Assembly (NCBI GenBank): GCA_016110215.1
Contig: JADWQD010000004.1
Location: forward strand, 3,038,001 to 3,102,000
Length of the DNA: 64,000 nucleotides
Source of the DNA: Capronia americana
Lineage: Eukaryota; Ascomycota; Eurotiomycetes; Chaetothyriales; Herpotrichiellaceae
Reading direction: 5' to 3'
In this document: in pieces, positions 12,148 to 24,596 of the stretch
How positions within the stretch are numbered: the stretch's first letter is position 1
Layout: the number at the start of each line of letters is the position of its first letter
Position numbers and translations under genes: made by a program
Notes under the pieces: generated by a model
Databases searched by the model: none
What the model was told of the DNA's origin: nothing
What the model saw: the letters and a program-made list of their open reading frames with translations, nothing else

Positions 12148-14147
12148 GGCCGCAACGAATTTCCACCACAATCACCTTTGCTCCAATGCGGGGATCGCCT
12201 TTCTCATGTCGACTCACACCTGAAGGAAGCAGAGATGATGAGACTGATCAGACGATGGATACAACGAGACGAGAAAATAGAGATCCGGCCCGCAACGCGA
12301 AGAGCCAAGTTAACGCAGCTCAGTGAATTGTTGAACATTGGCTCTTTCTCCAAGACCGACCGAGCCTCTTACGCCATCCACTTGGGTGCCACTTCCGCCC
12401 GCACATGTTTAACTAATGGCGACGCCCAAACAAAGTCCCCGAGGATAACTGGGACATCAGACATTCCACCAGAAGTCTGGTTGCGCTGCGACCATGCCTC
12501 CTTGCTTATTTACGCGTTTAACTTTTATATAATCCGTAATTAATGAAATTAATAGGCTGACATCTGCCGTTCTAACGGTCTTCATGACTTATTCGAGCCT
12601 CTAGCATGCTGTTGACTCAGACCAATAAAGTAATGCAGACACCAGGACTTGGCACCACCGCAACAATGCATCTTGCTGGGCTCCTTGACTATCACAACGC
12701 AGAGATGCTCCGCCAAAATTACTGTACTAAAAAGTCATTGAAGACATATCCAGGATTTTCACGTAAAAAAAGCTCCTTAAAATGACCAGATTTGGTCATC
12801 ACCGCCACCGCAAGGAGGGCTGCACATGAACACGAGCGTGTATTTGTTACGACTGATGTGCGGGGAAATGCCCTGCATAGTAGTGTAAACTGACCTGGTG
12901 TTACATACTAAGATCTACTGGCCGCATTCTTTGGCTGCGCATGGGACACTGCAGGACAACTGGAAGGTTTGGAAAATGTTGCGCAGCTGCTGCAGAAATG
13001 TAACTAGTAATTTTGAACCTTTTCAAGTGGTGAAATGAATCACGTCGTTAGTAGACGAGTGTATGATACCAATGTTTCTCCCTATCTGAATTCTTGTGGT
13101 ATTTCTCATCCGCCTGAATTCCAGAATGCAAAGTCCTGATTGCAGCAGGTCCTTTTGTCCTTGCTTATCATCGACCTCATCATGTGTGTTGCTAACATCC
13201 TCCGTGATCCCGACCTTTTGAAATGCGTGTTAGTTACCCACAATGATCTTACGTTGACGCTGGACCTGTTGAGCGAGAGCGATACGCTGCAACAGTGCTC
13301 TCGCTCGGCTTCCTCTTGCCGCCGCAACTCTTCCTGTTGGCGCCGGCGGAGTTCACTCCAAGGGAACGTGAGCGGGCAAGGGTGTCGTTTCGAAAGCACC
13401 GACGTCAGGATGAGCAGACCAAGCTCGGGAGAGATATACGAGTACACCAGTACTTAACCTATTCGCCCAAGAATGTGTACGTTATTTTGCTTCGGAATTG
13501 ATCATCGGCGCTGAAGCTGTCATCTGTCGGATGTGAAGCTCTAGGAAGATGCGGTCTGCTGTGGTTCGCGAATCACCGAAGGTCAACCAGGGCCCAGGCT
13601 TCAAATCGATGCGATTCAACGCTAATGTTAATCCCCTCACATGATCACTAAGTAAAGCGGCGAGAAACAGTCTCAAACGGGTGCCAAGGTTAGGTGCTAT
13701 GTCGTCGCTGAGCGCCATGTCATCCTGACCTCCAGGCCTGATCCTTTTCCTGATGCTTGATAAGATCACCTCTCTTCTTCCGACTCCTTGTCGTTCCTGA
13801 AATCTGGTTCTTCCTCAGTCATACCCCTACCACCTCTTTCAGCCGTCGACATTTCCAGCGAGTGCGGCGTCTGCGGAACCAGAGTTCCCTAGTCACCCGG
13901 TCGAGAACGCTTCCGAAGAATGTCCTACTGTCGGTGACCATCAGTTACGGACCGGAAGAAAGCAGTGGGACCGAAATTCACTGCCTATATACTGTCAGAG
14001 CGCGGCTATTGTCTGCCTCTGAGTGATGACCATTTCCAACAACAATATAATCCGCATTCTCTCAGACCAATCTTTGCCTGCACCTCACCCTCGCCACCTA
14101 CCCTTCTGACGAAGTCTCCCGGAAGGAATATAACCTGACTGCCCAAG
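12148..14147. other. 2-kb divergent promoter region
   Basis: Lies between the divergent starts of the ABC transporter and the E2 gene. It is AT-richer than the genes (for example 12520-12560 and 12760-12800). ORFs on both strands (such as 12088-12543 plus and 13106-13447 minus) are short and unrecognised. About 14030-14147 is CT-rich, as expected of the E2 5' leader. Confidence 0.5.
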
Positions 14148-15025
14148 ATGTCTCAAGCGGTGTTGATGAAGGAGTACAAAGCTCTGGCTAAAGAGAAATG
14201 GGTTCAGATAGACGTCGATGAGGACAACATCTACCACTGGAATCTTGCTTTAATGGTCATCAACCCCGACTCCATGTACTATGGTGGTTACTTCAAGGCT
14301 CAGATGTCTTTCCCCAAAGACTATCCGTACAAGCCACCTGGTAAGGTGCCCGGTGCGAATGAGGATGTGCTGTAACTGACCCCGTTCCAGACTTCCGATT
14401 CACCAAACCCCTTTGGCATCCGAACATCTATCCCGATGGGCGCCTCTGCATCTCGATCCTCCATGCGCCTGGCGATGATATGATGTCTGGCGAGTCTGCT
14501 GGTGAACGTTGGTCCCCTGCTCAGCGAGTCGAGTCGGTCCTTCTCTCTATCCTTTCACTGCTCGATGACGCAGAGGTCTCCTCACCAGCAAATGTCGACG
14601 CCAGTGTGATGTACAGAGACGACGAGCCGGCCTTCAGGGCCAGGGTCAAGCGGGACGTGGACGCTTCCAAGAACGAAATCCCAGAAGGCTTTATCATGGT
14701 ATTTTCTATTTCTCAGTGAGATTGGCAGACATTTTTAACGCTGTTATAGCCAACACACGAGTCAACCAAGCCAGAAATTGAGAAGCCTGTTGACGACAAC
14801 TTTTGGAACGACAGCGAAGCCGAAGATATTGACTTTGATGACTTTGACGACTTTGACGACGACGCTGCCAATGGAAGCGAGTCTGACCAAGACCTCAACA
14901 ACGATTCCGAAGATGAAGAAAACTCCGATGATGAAGAGGATGACGAGGACACAGAGCGTATTAAGGGCAAAGCTCGAGGTGACCATGACCGACTTGACTC
15001 TGATATGACTGAGCCTGATGGTTGA
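14148..15025 (+). CDS. Ubiquitin-conjugating enzyme E2, Cdc34/Ubc7-type with acidic tail, 258 aa
   Basis: Three exons: 14148-14340, 14391-14698 and 14750-15025. Introns are 50 and 51 nt; the first has a CTGAC branch and TTCCAG acceptor. The UBC fold covers residues 1 to about 165. It contains the HPN motif (WHPNIYPDG, about 73-81), the catalytic Cys in GRLCISIL (about Cys84), and the extra acidic loop HAPGDDMMSGESAGERW after it, which is diagnostic of the Cdc34/Ubc7/UBE2R-UBE2G branch. The last exon is a strongly acidic tail of Asp/Glu repeats, as in Cdc34, where the tail binds the cullin-RING ligase. The inferred role is building Lys48-linked chains on SCF substrates. The symbol is withheld because Ubc7-like and Cdc34-like members share the loop; the tail favours Cdc34. 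Confidence 0.93.
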
Positions 15026-15340
15026 ATAGGTTAAAGGGGCATGATCACTGCGTGGGCGTTGGCACCATGGCTACGGGGGTATTCACAGTGGGTACGGGCT
15101 CTGGCGATCGAGGGTCTGTCAGCGGGACATGAATGACTTTTAGCATTGTCACTCAATTTCAGCGAAGGCGTCTGGGGTTGATGCACATATGTCAATACCA
15201 CAAATGGGGCGGTGATCTTGGCCGAAGGGTCAGAAGAGTTCCATTGACGCATGTTATCAGAGGAGTCGCATCATATCCTGGCAGGAGATCTTGCTCATAG
15301 TATGGCATTAGAATTCATTTCACATTTCACATTCAGTCCC
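15026..15340. other. Convergent intergenic spacer
   Basis: About 315 nt between the 3' ends of the E2 gene (+) and the epoxide-hydrolase-like gene (-). Nothing recognisable beyond the expected transcript ends. Confidence 0.5.
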
Positions 15341-16597
15341 TCATGCCGCAATGTCTGCAGCCTCGCCTTCAGCTTCAGCCGCCAGCTTCAGGATCTCCTG
15401 GACACACTTCTCTGGTTGCTCTTGGTTGACCCAGTGCCCAGCCCCGTCCACCAACACCGTCCCTCTATACATGCCCTGCTTTACACTCTGGCCGTTCTCC
15501 ATTGCCTCGACCGCCCCCGGCTCTTGGAAGGTGCCCCAATCCTGCTTCCCGCTCAGAAACACGGTGGGCGCGGCGATTTTGGCGCCGGACCACACCTGCA
15601 CATCCGAGGCGATTTCAGGTTGTGTCTGAATGCGATACCAGTTCAGCCCGCCTTGAAACGAAGTCCTTCCCCATTCTTCAACGTAGACGGCCAGTTCATT
15701 ATCAGGTAACCACCGGCTGGAGCGTGAAGCCACGACCTGTTGATTTTCGTTGGCCATGTCCCGTGCCACGGCTTCACGCATGTTATCTTCAAGATCCATG
15801 ATATAATAGCGCGGCATCTTTGCCAATTCCTCGGCCGTCCAGCCCTCTAACTTGTGCGGATGGTTACCGTCCCAGTCTGCTGATTTTAAGTGAAAGTAGC
15901 CGCGGAGGAAGGTGTGTAGTTCAGCTCCCGTTGGATACGTCATCTCTTTATTCGAAGGTTCAGTGCAATAGTACCATTTATAGTGCTTCCTCGGTCGAGG
16001 GAGTTGCGAAAGTGCCTTTTCCATGTCCTCTGGTGGTGGTGGCGGTGCGGAGGGCGAGCCATATGATGGTGATGTGGATAATGGCGATTGCGGAGCGCCT
16101 TTGGTCGGGTGAGACATCAGGACGACGCTCTTAAACATGTCCGGTCTGGCGAGGCCGCAGAGGCTGGCTGTGACAGCGCCGAAGTCATGGCCAACCACAC
16201 AGGAGACGGAAGTATAGCCCAGGGCATTCACTAGAGCGACGGTATCCTTGATGAGGTTCAGTGGACGAAAGGAAGCGCCTTCAAGCGGTCGCCGGGAAAA
16301 TGTGCGACCATACCCTCTCTGATCGAACGCCACGGCATGATAGCCTCGAGCAGAGAGGAGTTTTAACACCCGCCGCCAGCTGTATGCTAACTCGGGAAAT
16401 CCATGAATGCATAGGATAAGTTTGGGCTTTGGGCCCAAAGGGGGGACGATCTGGGGTAGCGACTCGAGAATGTGAAAAACGAGGCTGCGAGGCTCACAAT
16501 CAACGAATCGAGACCGGATCCCCGCGGGTAGTTGCAGGGGCGGAAGTGTAGTTGGGTCAATGGCGTCGGTGGGAGAGTCCTGGTGAGTGTAGGCCAT
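15341..16597 (-). CDS. Epoxide-hydrolase-like alpha/beta hydrolase, 418 aa
   Basis: Single-exon ORF with ATG at 16597. The pattern is that of the soluble epoxide hydrolase group: CIHGFPELAYSW (oxyanion HGFP, about 65-68), FDQRGYGRT, and the nucleophile loop VGHDFGAVTA with Asp138 instead of Ser, which is characteristic of epoxide or haloalkane hydrolases. The charge relay is FLSGKQDWG (Asp about 353) and DGAGHWVNQEQPE (His about 388). A lid domain lies between; it carries an unusual Pro-rich insert (about 180-190) and YYIMDL near 265. Expected to open epoxide rings to diols in detoxification or secondary metabolism. It is the length usual for the family. A TATAAA box sits about 90 nt upstream of the start. 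Confidence 0.9.
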   Translation of the reverse strand: MAYTHQDSPTDAIDPTTLPPLQLPAGIRSRFVDCEPRSLVFHILESLPQIVPPLGPKPKLILCIHGFPELAYSWRRVLKLLSARGYHAVAFDQRGYGRTFSRRPLEGASFRPLNLIKDTVALVNALGYTSVSCVVGHDFGAVTASLCGLARPDMFKSVVLMSHPTKGAPQSPLSTSPSYGSPSAPPPPPEDMEKALSQLPRPRKHYKWYYCTEPSNKEMTYPTGAELHTFLRGYFHLKSADWDGNHPHKLEGWTAEELAKMPRYYIMDLEDNMREAVARDMANENQQVVASRSSRWLPDNELAVYVEEWGRTSFQGGLNWYRIQTQPEIASDVQVWSGAKIAAPTVFLSGKQDWGTFQEPGAVEAMENGQSVKQGMYRGTVLVDGAGHWVNQEQPEKCVQEILKLAAEAEGEAADIAA

Positions 16598-17826
16598 GTC
16601 GACGAAGGTGGCGACGCAACCAGGGAATCAAGGTACACTTGGACTTCGTGCTGACAATGGAGGGGCAAGCAACTCCGTTGTCTTTATATGGCAAATTGGA
16701 CGTACTGACAGGCTCAATCGCGAGGTGCGGGGACGTTTGGTCAACACGCCCTTTTGGGCGGGACCTACCGAGGCAGGTGTTGAATAAGGGTTTGTGCTAC
16801 TCAGCCTTGCAGCATAGATCTCCAAGTAAAGACCCGAGGCGTTCTTGGAATGGTTGGGCTTGAGCATTACTACTACAAAGTACATTAGGCGTTTCGAAGA
16901 GTGACAACCCTTGCAATCGAAGCTCGTCAATGTCCGAGAAGGCTTCGCTGTTCAGTCGGTCGAGAACATTTCCGCTCGAAAACATGTCGCTCCCAATAAT
17001 CAAAACGTCACGAAGCTGAAGGAGATGGGAGTTCCTGAGTCTTTATACTGGATGATTTCGAGCTCGCTATTTCAGAAAGTTTCTACGAGTCCTCAAGTCG
17101 ACTGAAAAGTCTTGCTTAGACTTTGGAGGTCGTGGAGAAATGATGTAAGGTGCCGTGAAGGACCCAGAGTGGATGCTGATGACTGTGTTTGTACTGTGTA
17201 AACACATTCCAATAACACGGACAGCAATGGAGCACCTATTCTCACGATCCTTCCTACACGTCCGAGGAAGAATTAGTTGGATGCGGAAGGCGGCTGCATC
17301 ATCCGCAACGATTCGATCTTCAATTGCCGACCCGGAGTGACATTTTCTGGAATTGTTGGAAAGCTGGTTACTCGCAGATCTGGCTACGAGTAACTAGGGG
17401 TGACCATTAGAGAGAAATGACGTAGATTACGTGGCACGCTTGGTTGATGGTGAAGCTGTTTCTCCCCACTTCATTGGGCCACTGTTCGACTGGAGCACCC
17501 GAACACAGCCACAATTCCCTTCACCTCGAACCTCTCTGGGAGTCTAGCTCCATGATGCCCTTGCTTCCGCTCTAGTAATTCCCAAAACAACACCATCTGC
17601 GATTTTCTACGCAGCTCCTTCCCTCCACCATCTTCAGCGGTCGTCGGCGGGAGAAATCGACCAAAGCGCCATGGGGGACGATACGGCGCAATCATCTCAG
17701 GCAGCCTCCCGATAACAGTCGATCGACTCATTGAAACACTGCGCTCTGGTTCTCCCGTCCGCGAACGTCACCACTCCCCATTGATCCGAACGTTATTTTC
17801 AAAGGGCCTTCCGAATCATCGCAAAC
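16598..17826. other. 1.2-kb divergent promoter region
   Basis: Separates the epoxide-hydrolase-like gene (-) from the 1482-aa gene (+). It contains short ORFs only. It must carry both promoters. Confidence 0.5.
16683..16688 (-). promoter_or_regulatory. TATA-box candidate of the epoxide-hydrolase-like gene
   Basis: TATAAA on the minus strand, 86-91 nt upstream of the ATG at 16597, a plausible distance for a short fungal leader. Confidence 0.4.
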
Positions 17827-20800
17827 ATGAGTTTCCTCCACAGGCGAAGCAGGTCTGCGTCGGCCTCTGTAAGTAATCACTTTTCGGCGCCCCGTCCAGT
17901 CCGCTCAGCTGTCAAGTGCTGACATTTGCTTGCTCGCTCGCCCGCAGCGGCCCCAGACACCCGCTTCAGCTTCGGCGCACAAAGCAGCTACTCAGGCTTT
18001 TTTGAGTAGCCGAGCCTCGCAGGCAAACCTGTCAGCTTCCGCTGCAGCACAGGCCATTCGAACTATGTCTCCGCCCCCAGTCCCGGTTGATCAGGTCCAG
18101 ACTAAGCGCATGGTTCAAAGGCAAGCCTCTTCCGGTTCCCTTTCAAACTCAGCTCGGGGTCGAGGAAGAGGTGGTCTGCAACGACAGAACAGCTCCGGGT
18201 CTATGACTGAGAGGACATTCAGGACGCCCTCCCCGTCTCCGTCGCGACCGGTATCACGATCAGAACCGCAGGCCCCTCCGATCCCGAGTATTCCGCAGCA
18301 TTTTGCGCCTCCTGCGACCGCGCCGGTCAAGAAGAAAAAGAGAGCGTCCAGCCAAGAAGCCCCTCCGCCACGCGTGCTCTCACCCCCCCTGGTGCGACCG
18401 CATAATCGTGGCCAGAGTCTGGACAGATACGGATCTCCTCCACCGCCGCCTCCGCCGAGCGCCCAGAAGAACAGCTACGCCCCTCAAAGCAATGATCTTG
18501 AACGTGTTGACAGTCGGAATTCGATCAATTTCTCCAGACCGTTGTCGCCCCGGCCTCAATCTCCTATGGCGCATTCCCCGGTCCCGCAATCGCCGGTAGT
18601 CACGAACGGCGATCGTTCGAATGGCAATGGGAACCCAAATGCCGTCGCTGCAACTATTTCTCCAGTGCACGCCGCGAGCATTCAGCATGATCTGACTCAA
18701 GCCGCGAATCAGCCTGTAAAAAAGAAGAAGAAAAAGTTAGCAGGCGGCGCACCCGAAGAAAGTCATTTACACACCGGGACAGTGACGAGCAACGCTGTTG
18801 TTACTCCACTCGACCCTGATCCAGAGCCTCAACAGCAATCGTTGCCGGAGGGTCAGCCGCCGGGCAGGCGGAAGAAGAAAAGAGCTCAAGTTTCCGGGGA
18901 AAGCACGCATCCCCCTGTGGTCGAAAGTCCTAGATCAGACTCCGATTCGGATTCAAACGTTGAGTGGAAGAGAGAGAAAAGGGCGCAAAGGGCATCTGGT
19001 ATACTGCAAAAACAGCCATCTATTGTGCGCGAGGATTGGGAAGGCGAGCAGCAGGAACAGGGCACTCCTTCTCAGGACCGTCTTTTAAATGACCGCGGGG
19101 CCCAGGATACGTCGACCTCTGCCCAAGACAAGCGTCCTATAAATGCAGCAAATGTATCGAGGAAGACTGAGGAACCTGTTACACTGCTGACAACAAGCCA
19201 GCCTCGCTCCCACGAGCCATTTGCATCTGCCGCTCCAGTCGCACCAGAAGAGTCGTCGGCAACCCCCAGGGACCACCTTCAAGCGTCCGAACCTCAGCCT
19301 ACAAGAGGCACATCTCTGAGCCCGTCGAGATCAACGAGATTCTCAGATAGACTATCTTCAGATCTTGCTGCTGGCCGGAAACACGAGCCTCTGCCACGAT
19401 CGGTCTCACCAGCCAAGCCAGCGCTCAAGCACTCTTCTCCCGCACGGTCGGGAGCTGACGGACAGCTCCGGGGTTCTAGCGTCACTCCAAGCGAGTCGTC
19501 TGATATGTCCAGTGCATCGTTTGATGGTCCTCCGAAACGAAAGAAGTCGGTGCGCGTGAGCTTCGATGCTCAACCAGAGATTGTTGGCACAGCTGTCAAC
19601 GACTCAAGTCCAGTCGGAAGCCCAGGCAAGGAAAGAAAGAGCTGGCTTGGCCTAGGAAAAAATAAGCCTTTGCCCAACACTATCCCCTCGAATGGCGACA
19701 TGGAAGAGTTGATGAAGCCACGCCCTCAACTTCCATCCTTTGGTAGCGTTCGTGGGCAGAAATTTAGAGACATGAACGACTCAAATACGGCACAAGCACC
19801 AAGGTCATCCCCCGAAACTCGATCTCTACCTACAGATGCTAGGACCCCGTCCCAATCAGGGGCATCTTCCGAGGCGTCCAGCAGCAATACTCCTTACACA
19901 GCTGGCGTGTCAAGTGACCACGCTGTGGGTGCAATTTTAGCCCAAGAAGCCCAAGCAGCCACCTGGCGGATTCCTCAAACCCAGTCCAATGAGCCTCTTC
20001 CCCCTGAAGTGACGTCCGTCGAGGGAGTGCTATCATACTCAGACGAGGAAAGTGAAGCATCTGAAGCTGAGGGGACCACGAGCATCACGCCGACACCAGC
20101 ACCACGTGAGCTGTCGATCGGTACATCCCAAAAGGGAGCTCCGGCGTTGACCATTAACCAACAAGTCACGGCTCCCGTTCAGCCTGTCACCCCTCAGCGT
20201 GCGCAGACTGTCCAGTTGCCCCAAAGAGAAGTTCCTGTTGTGGCCGTCTCGCCACCAACCCCAGCAGAGGAGCATAAGCCGCTTGACCAATACCTTGTCG
20301 TGGTACCCGGAGGCTTTCCAATATCGGCGGAGAGCCTCGCCAGACTTGATGACTCTAACAAAAGTCAGCAAGGCCGAAACGCAGCTGCTGAAGAAACCGA
20401 TGAAGACGTCTCAGACAACGACAGCATCTATAGTGATGCAGCAGAGGATCCATCGGAGATGGAACGAATGGGGTTCGGTTCTATCGACGCAATCCTGGAG
20501 AGTCCTATCGCTCCTCCACCGGGGCGTCGTACTCCTCCTCCGGAGAGTCCGCTGGCACATGCTTCAGCACCGCCTGGAAGGCCTGTAGGCGCCGAGTCTT
20601 GGGAAGAGACACGGGCACGTTGGAGTGGAATTGCGCATCAGACACGGCAAATGCCGCCTCGGGAGGTTGCCGACGTGGAAGAATCAGCGCCGCTACCGCC
20701 TGTTCCCGAAGTGCAGTCGACGGCGCAGGCTGCATCTGGGCAGCTGTCTGAGAGCCCAAACCCACCTAATGCGACGACTACTTACAATCAGGTATCGCAA

Positions 20801-22354
20801 CCTGCTCAGCCCTCACGCTCCTCGCAATTACCGGCTTCACAGCCAGCTGCGAAACAGCCCAGGCGCAAAAAGAAAACACCAGCTGCTATGGCTGCCGCGG
20901 CTTCTGTGCCAGCAGCTTTAGCAGCTGCGCAAGGGTTACCCGACTCGCCTCTCCGGAAAAGGAATCAACATTCTGCATATCCCGCGGTTGACACCCCAAA
21001 TCTTGGGCATGCGGCGGCGGCGGCTGCACCTTTCCGGCACTCGATGAGGGCAAGCTCACCTCCAGAGGTCGAACCTAGTTTTCGGAAAACTATGCGCAAC
21101 GATTCTCGCAAGTCCATGCCTCCACCAGCCATTCCGGCTCCACAGAGACGAGCTGCGCAACCCGCCGTGTCAACTCCGCCCAGCCAATCTCGCGCCGCGC
21201 TGCAAAAGAAACATATACCTCTTGCCACAGCTGCTGCAGTTCAAGCACCTATCCATCGGGCCCAACCTCCCCCACAAACCGTGACGAATGACAGTGATTC
21301 AGAAAGCTCATTCAGAAAGGCTCGTCGCAGTAAATCCACTTCGGGCGGCAAGTACACCATGCGCCGCAGCATGCGTGGTGCAGCTGACCCAACCTTGCGT
21401 GGTGAAACCCGCAATGGCGTACGATCACTCTCACCTGTTGGGAGGCGGCCACTCTCTCCGCCAGAAACTTCTCGCTCCATGAGGACAACCCTAAGGGCTT
21501 CGATGGACAACACGCCGACCCTCCGTGGCTCTGTCGAAGCCAGAAGGACTCATTCCATGCTTGCCCGCCAACAAAGGAGCACCAGTGCCCTTCCGCGTAC
21601 TCTTGACTCGGACGATTCAGACGACCCGCCTCGTCCCAGCAAGTTCCGGTCACGATTCGCAGACGACAGCGACGACGAGATCGATATTCCGCAATTTGCT
21701 CCAGTTCGTGGTATACCTCGGAGGAACAATGATGAAGAATCGACAGACTTGGATGATAGCTCGGAGGAGGATCAACCTACGCCCGCAGCTAAAACTCCGC
21801 CTAAACTTCAGATTCCTCAAGGCAATGCACCTGCGCCTGCGAGCAGTACCGAAGCTTTATCACCCAACACCGAGAAGAAGCGTGGTTTGCTTAGAATATT
21901 CCGCAGCAAGAAACCCAAGGATGAGGCACTCTCGCCAGTCACTGAATTCCCTCAAGCCCCAGCCCAACCGAAGACAACCACCGACACAAGCAAACCGTCG
22001 AGGCTGGGTTTCTCCTCCGCCGCTGAGCGGGATAGGATGATCGAACAGACCAGAGCCAAACTGGAAGCAGCAAGAGAACAACAGCATCCCGGGGGCCAAC
22101 AGCAGGGGCATGCGAAACTACATCGTCGTCATATGCCGGACCGGGTCATGAGCGATTCATGGCCATTGCCGCCGGCCTTGGCCGACGAAAAGCCCAGGCC
22201 CACCACCGCCGACGGGCCTCCGATACGGAATGGCACGACGAGGCTGAACCAAGGAAGTATGCGCAAGCCGAATCAGTCCGTGGAGGCGGTCGGACGCAGC
22301 GGGAAGAAGAAAAAGTTCCCTATGTTGCGCAAAGTCTTCGGACTCACAGACTAA
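17827..22354 (+). CDS. Large Ser/Pro-rich low-complexity protein with Lys clusters and an RVxF motif, 1482 aa
   Basis: Two exons: a 42-nt first exon 17827-17868 (MSFLHRRSRSASAS) and 17948-22354, joined in phase 0 across a 79-nt intron (GTAAGT donor, GCTGAC branch, CCGCAG acceptor). No enzymatic domain is visible. The protein is dominated by Ser, Pro, Gln and Ala. It has five Lys/Arg clusters (for example PVKKKKRAS, PVKKKKKKLAGG, GRRKKKRAQ, PRRKKKTPAA, GKKKKFPML). It also has acidic Ser patches, a RKKSVRVSFDAQ segment near residue 546 that fits the PP1-docking RVxF motif, and repeated MR-rich blocks near the C-terminus (about 1130-1210). The end, KKFPMLRKVFGLTD, is basic and hydrophobic, perhaps membrane-binding. 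I infer a disordered scaffold, possibly cell-cortex associated; the function is unknown. Confidence 0.85.
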
Positions 22355-23405
22355 AAGATTTCCTTTTCTCCTTGCCGTTTCATCTGAGCCAAATGATACC
22401 ATTGTGGGTTTCATTCATTTCGTCTTTTGTATTGAAATTTACGCATGACTTGCACGAATAGTTGCGAAAAGTGGAGGAAAGGATGAGCAATCTCTGGACT
22501 AGGGGTTCCAGATGGCCTCAGATCGCTCGGACGGCCATCTGAGTTGTCAGGAAGCTGGAACTACAGTACATAATATACCAATAATTGTTAATTTTCGAGA
22601 GATGCAACAGAGTCACCAGCCAGCTCTGCGCTTGTCGGCCGGTGTGTCCGCAGTATTCTCCTGTCTGGGCCAAAATAAAAGACCCGGCCAGGCAGAAGGG
22701 CCAAGCCATGCTGACTTCATCCTGGGGTAAGGGTCAGAGACGGGATACCTAGTATGGACTTGGAGCTGGCTTTAGAGAGCCAGTGGTCACCGGTGGCAAA
22801 ACCTTGTCGGCTGCTGCATGGAGCAAACGGCTGGCCGGTCATCTCTCGACACAGAGCGAGCAAAGCACAGAGGCTTAGTCAGTCACCCTGGTTGAGGTAA
22901 GCTTTTCACAATGCGTTGATTCGATAAGGGAGCTGGCCGATGAACACATGCTGAGACGAGAGCAGCTCGTGGCGCGGCCCCTTCGGAAGCACGTCAGGGT
23001 TAGCGAGCCGTGGTGGTCCAAGATCAACACCACGGCGGAAGGTAGGAGGAGGGCGTGGATGATGGCCGTCGAGGCATCAGCAGGTGAAGGAGGCGACTGA
23101 GAGCCAGCATCGAGGCGCTCAGAGTTCAAGAAAACCGCGCAATTACGTTGGGGTTTGCACATTCAACCAACCCAAAGCGCAAAGGAAAACAGTCCTTGTG
23201 ATTTACCCGCGAGTGTCGTGTCGAGGGGTCACAGCTGCCCCACCTTAATCGTCAGAAGCTGCGGGATTGAAACTGAAGTGAAGCCCAAGTTGCATAATAA
23301 AAGCATTCCCGATCTCGTAACCCAGAAATTTTCGTTCCCGTCTACTGAACTTCCGACTTTGAAACTCTACGTACACTACCTGAACTATCAATTGAACCTG
23401 TCACC
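22355..23405. other. Intergenic upstream of transaldolase
   Basis: About 1.05 kb with only short ORFs. The last 100 nt before the transaldolase ATG is a typical pyrimidine-rich, low-G leader. Confidence 0.5.
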
Positions 23406-24596
23406 ATGTCCTCATCTCTTGAGCAGCTCAAGGCCACTGGCACCGTATGCTTCGACCCCGCCTTCCCGGCGTTCGCTGGAGATTTGTATACTGACTTGAG
23501 GTCAACAGACGGTTGTCTGCGACTCCGGCGACTTTCTCAGTAAGTTCTGCTCTTCCCCGAGACCGGGTCTGTGCTAACGTGGCGTAGCAATTGAGAAGTA
23601 CAAGCCTCAAGATGCCACCACCAACCCCTCCCTCATCCTCGCGGCTTCCAAGAAACCCGAATACGCCAAGTTGATTGATCCTGCGGTTGAGTATGGCAAG
23701 AAACACGTACGCCAGAGAACACTTCTACCATACCGGGAACTTACTGAGTCTGTTGAAACAGGGCAAGAACATTGATGAGCAAGTTGATGCCACACTCGAC
23801 AGACTACTGGTCGAATTCGGCAAAGAGATCTTGTCGATTGTCCCCGGCAAAGTGTCGACCGAAGTTGATGCTCGGTTCTCTTTCGACACCCAAAAGTCAG
23901 TCGAGAAGGCTCGCCATATCATCGAGGTATGCTATTCGTCTCTGCCTCAACCCGAAACATGCTTACACGGTGCAGCTCTACAAATCTGTCGGCATCGACA
24001 AGTCCCGCGTTCTGATCAAGGTTGCGTCGACCTGGGAAGGTATCAAGGCTGCGGAGATCCTCCAGAAGGAAGGCATTAACTGCAACTTAACCCTCATGTT
24101 CTCCCTGGTGCAAGCCATCGCAGCCGCCGAGGCTGGTGCCTTCCTGATTTCTCCCTTTGTCGGCCGTATCCTCGATTGGTACAAGGCAGCGATGAAGAAG
24201 GATTTCCCCGCCCACGAAGACCCCGGTGTCAAGAGCGTGCAGGCCATCTTCAACTACTACAAGAAATACGGCTACAAAACCATCGTCATGGGTGCTTCGT
24301 TCAGAAATGTTGGCGAGATCACCGAGCTCGCTGGCTGTGACTACTTGACCATCTCCCCCAACTTGCTCGAGGACCTCTACAACTCACAGGACAAGGTACC
24401 TCAGAAGTTGAAGGCGGAAGAGGCTCATAAACTGGATATCCCGAAGCGCAGCTACATCAACGACGAGCCTACGTTCCGGTTCGACTTTAACGAGGAGCAA
24501 ATGGCTGTTGAGAAGCTCCGAGAAGGTATCAGCAAGTTTGCTGCGGATGCGGTCACGCTGAAGGGCATCCTCCGAGAGAAGATCGAGAAGGCTTGA
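23406..24596 (+). CDS. Transaldolase, 324 aa
   Basis: Five exons: 23406-23444, 23509-23539, 23588-23706, 23762-23926 and 23976-24596, with introns of 64, 48, 55 and 49 nt. The first two exons are only 39 and 31 nt. The product has all class-I transaldolase landmarks: TVVCDSGDF, DATTNPSLIL, SFDTQKSVEKAR, the Schiff-base lysine in RVLIKVASTWEG (about Lys133), NCNLTLMFS, ISPFVGRILDWYK and GASFRNVGEI. The length matches the family. It moves a dihydroxyacetone unit between sedoheptulose-7-phosphate and glyceraldehyde-3-phosphate in the cytosolic non-oxidative pentose phosphate pathway. Confidence 0.97.

Noticed and set aside
4263..16597. Biosynthetic gene cluster around the two hydrolases and the ABC transporter
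   Set aside because: No polyketide synthase, peptide synthetase, terpene cyclase, P450 or pathway regulator is present, and an E2 enzyme gene interrupts the group.
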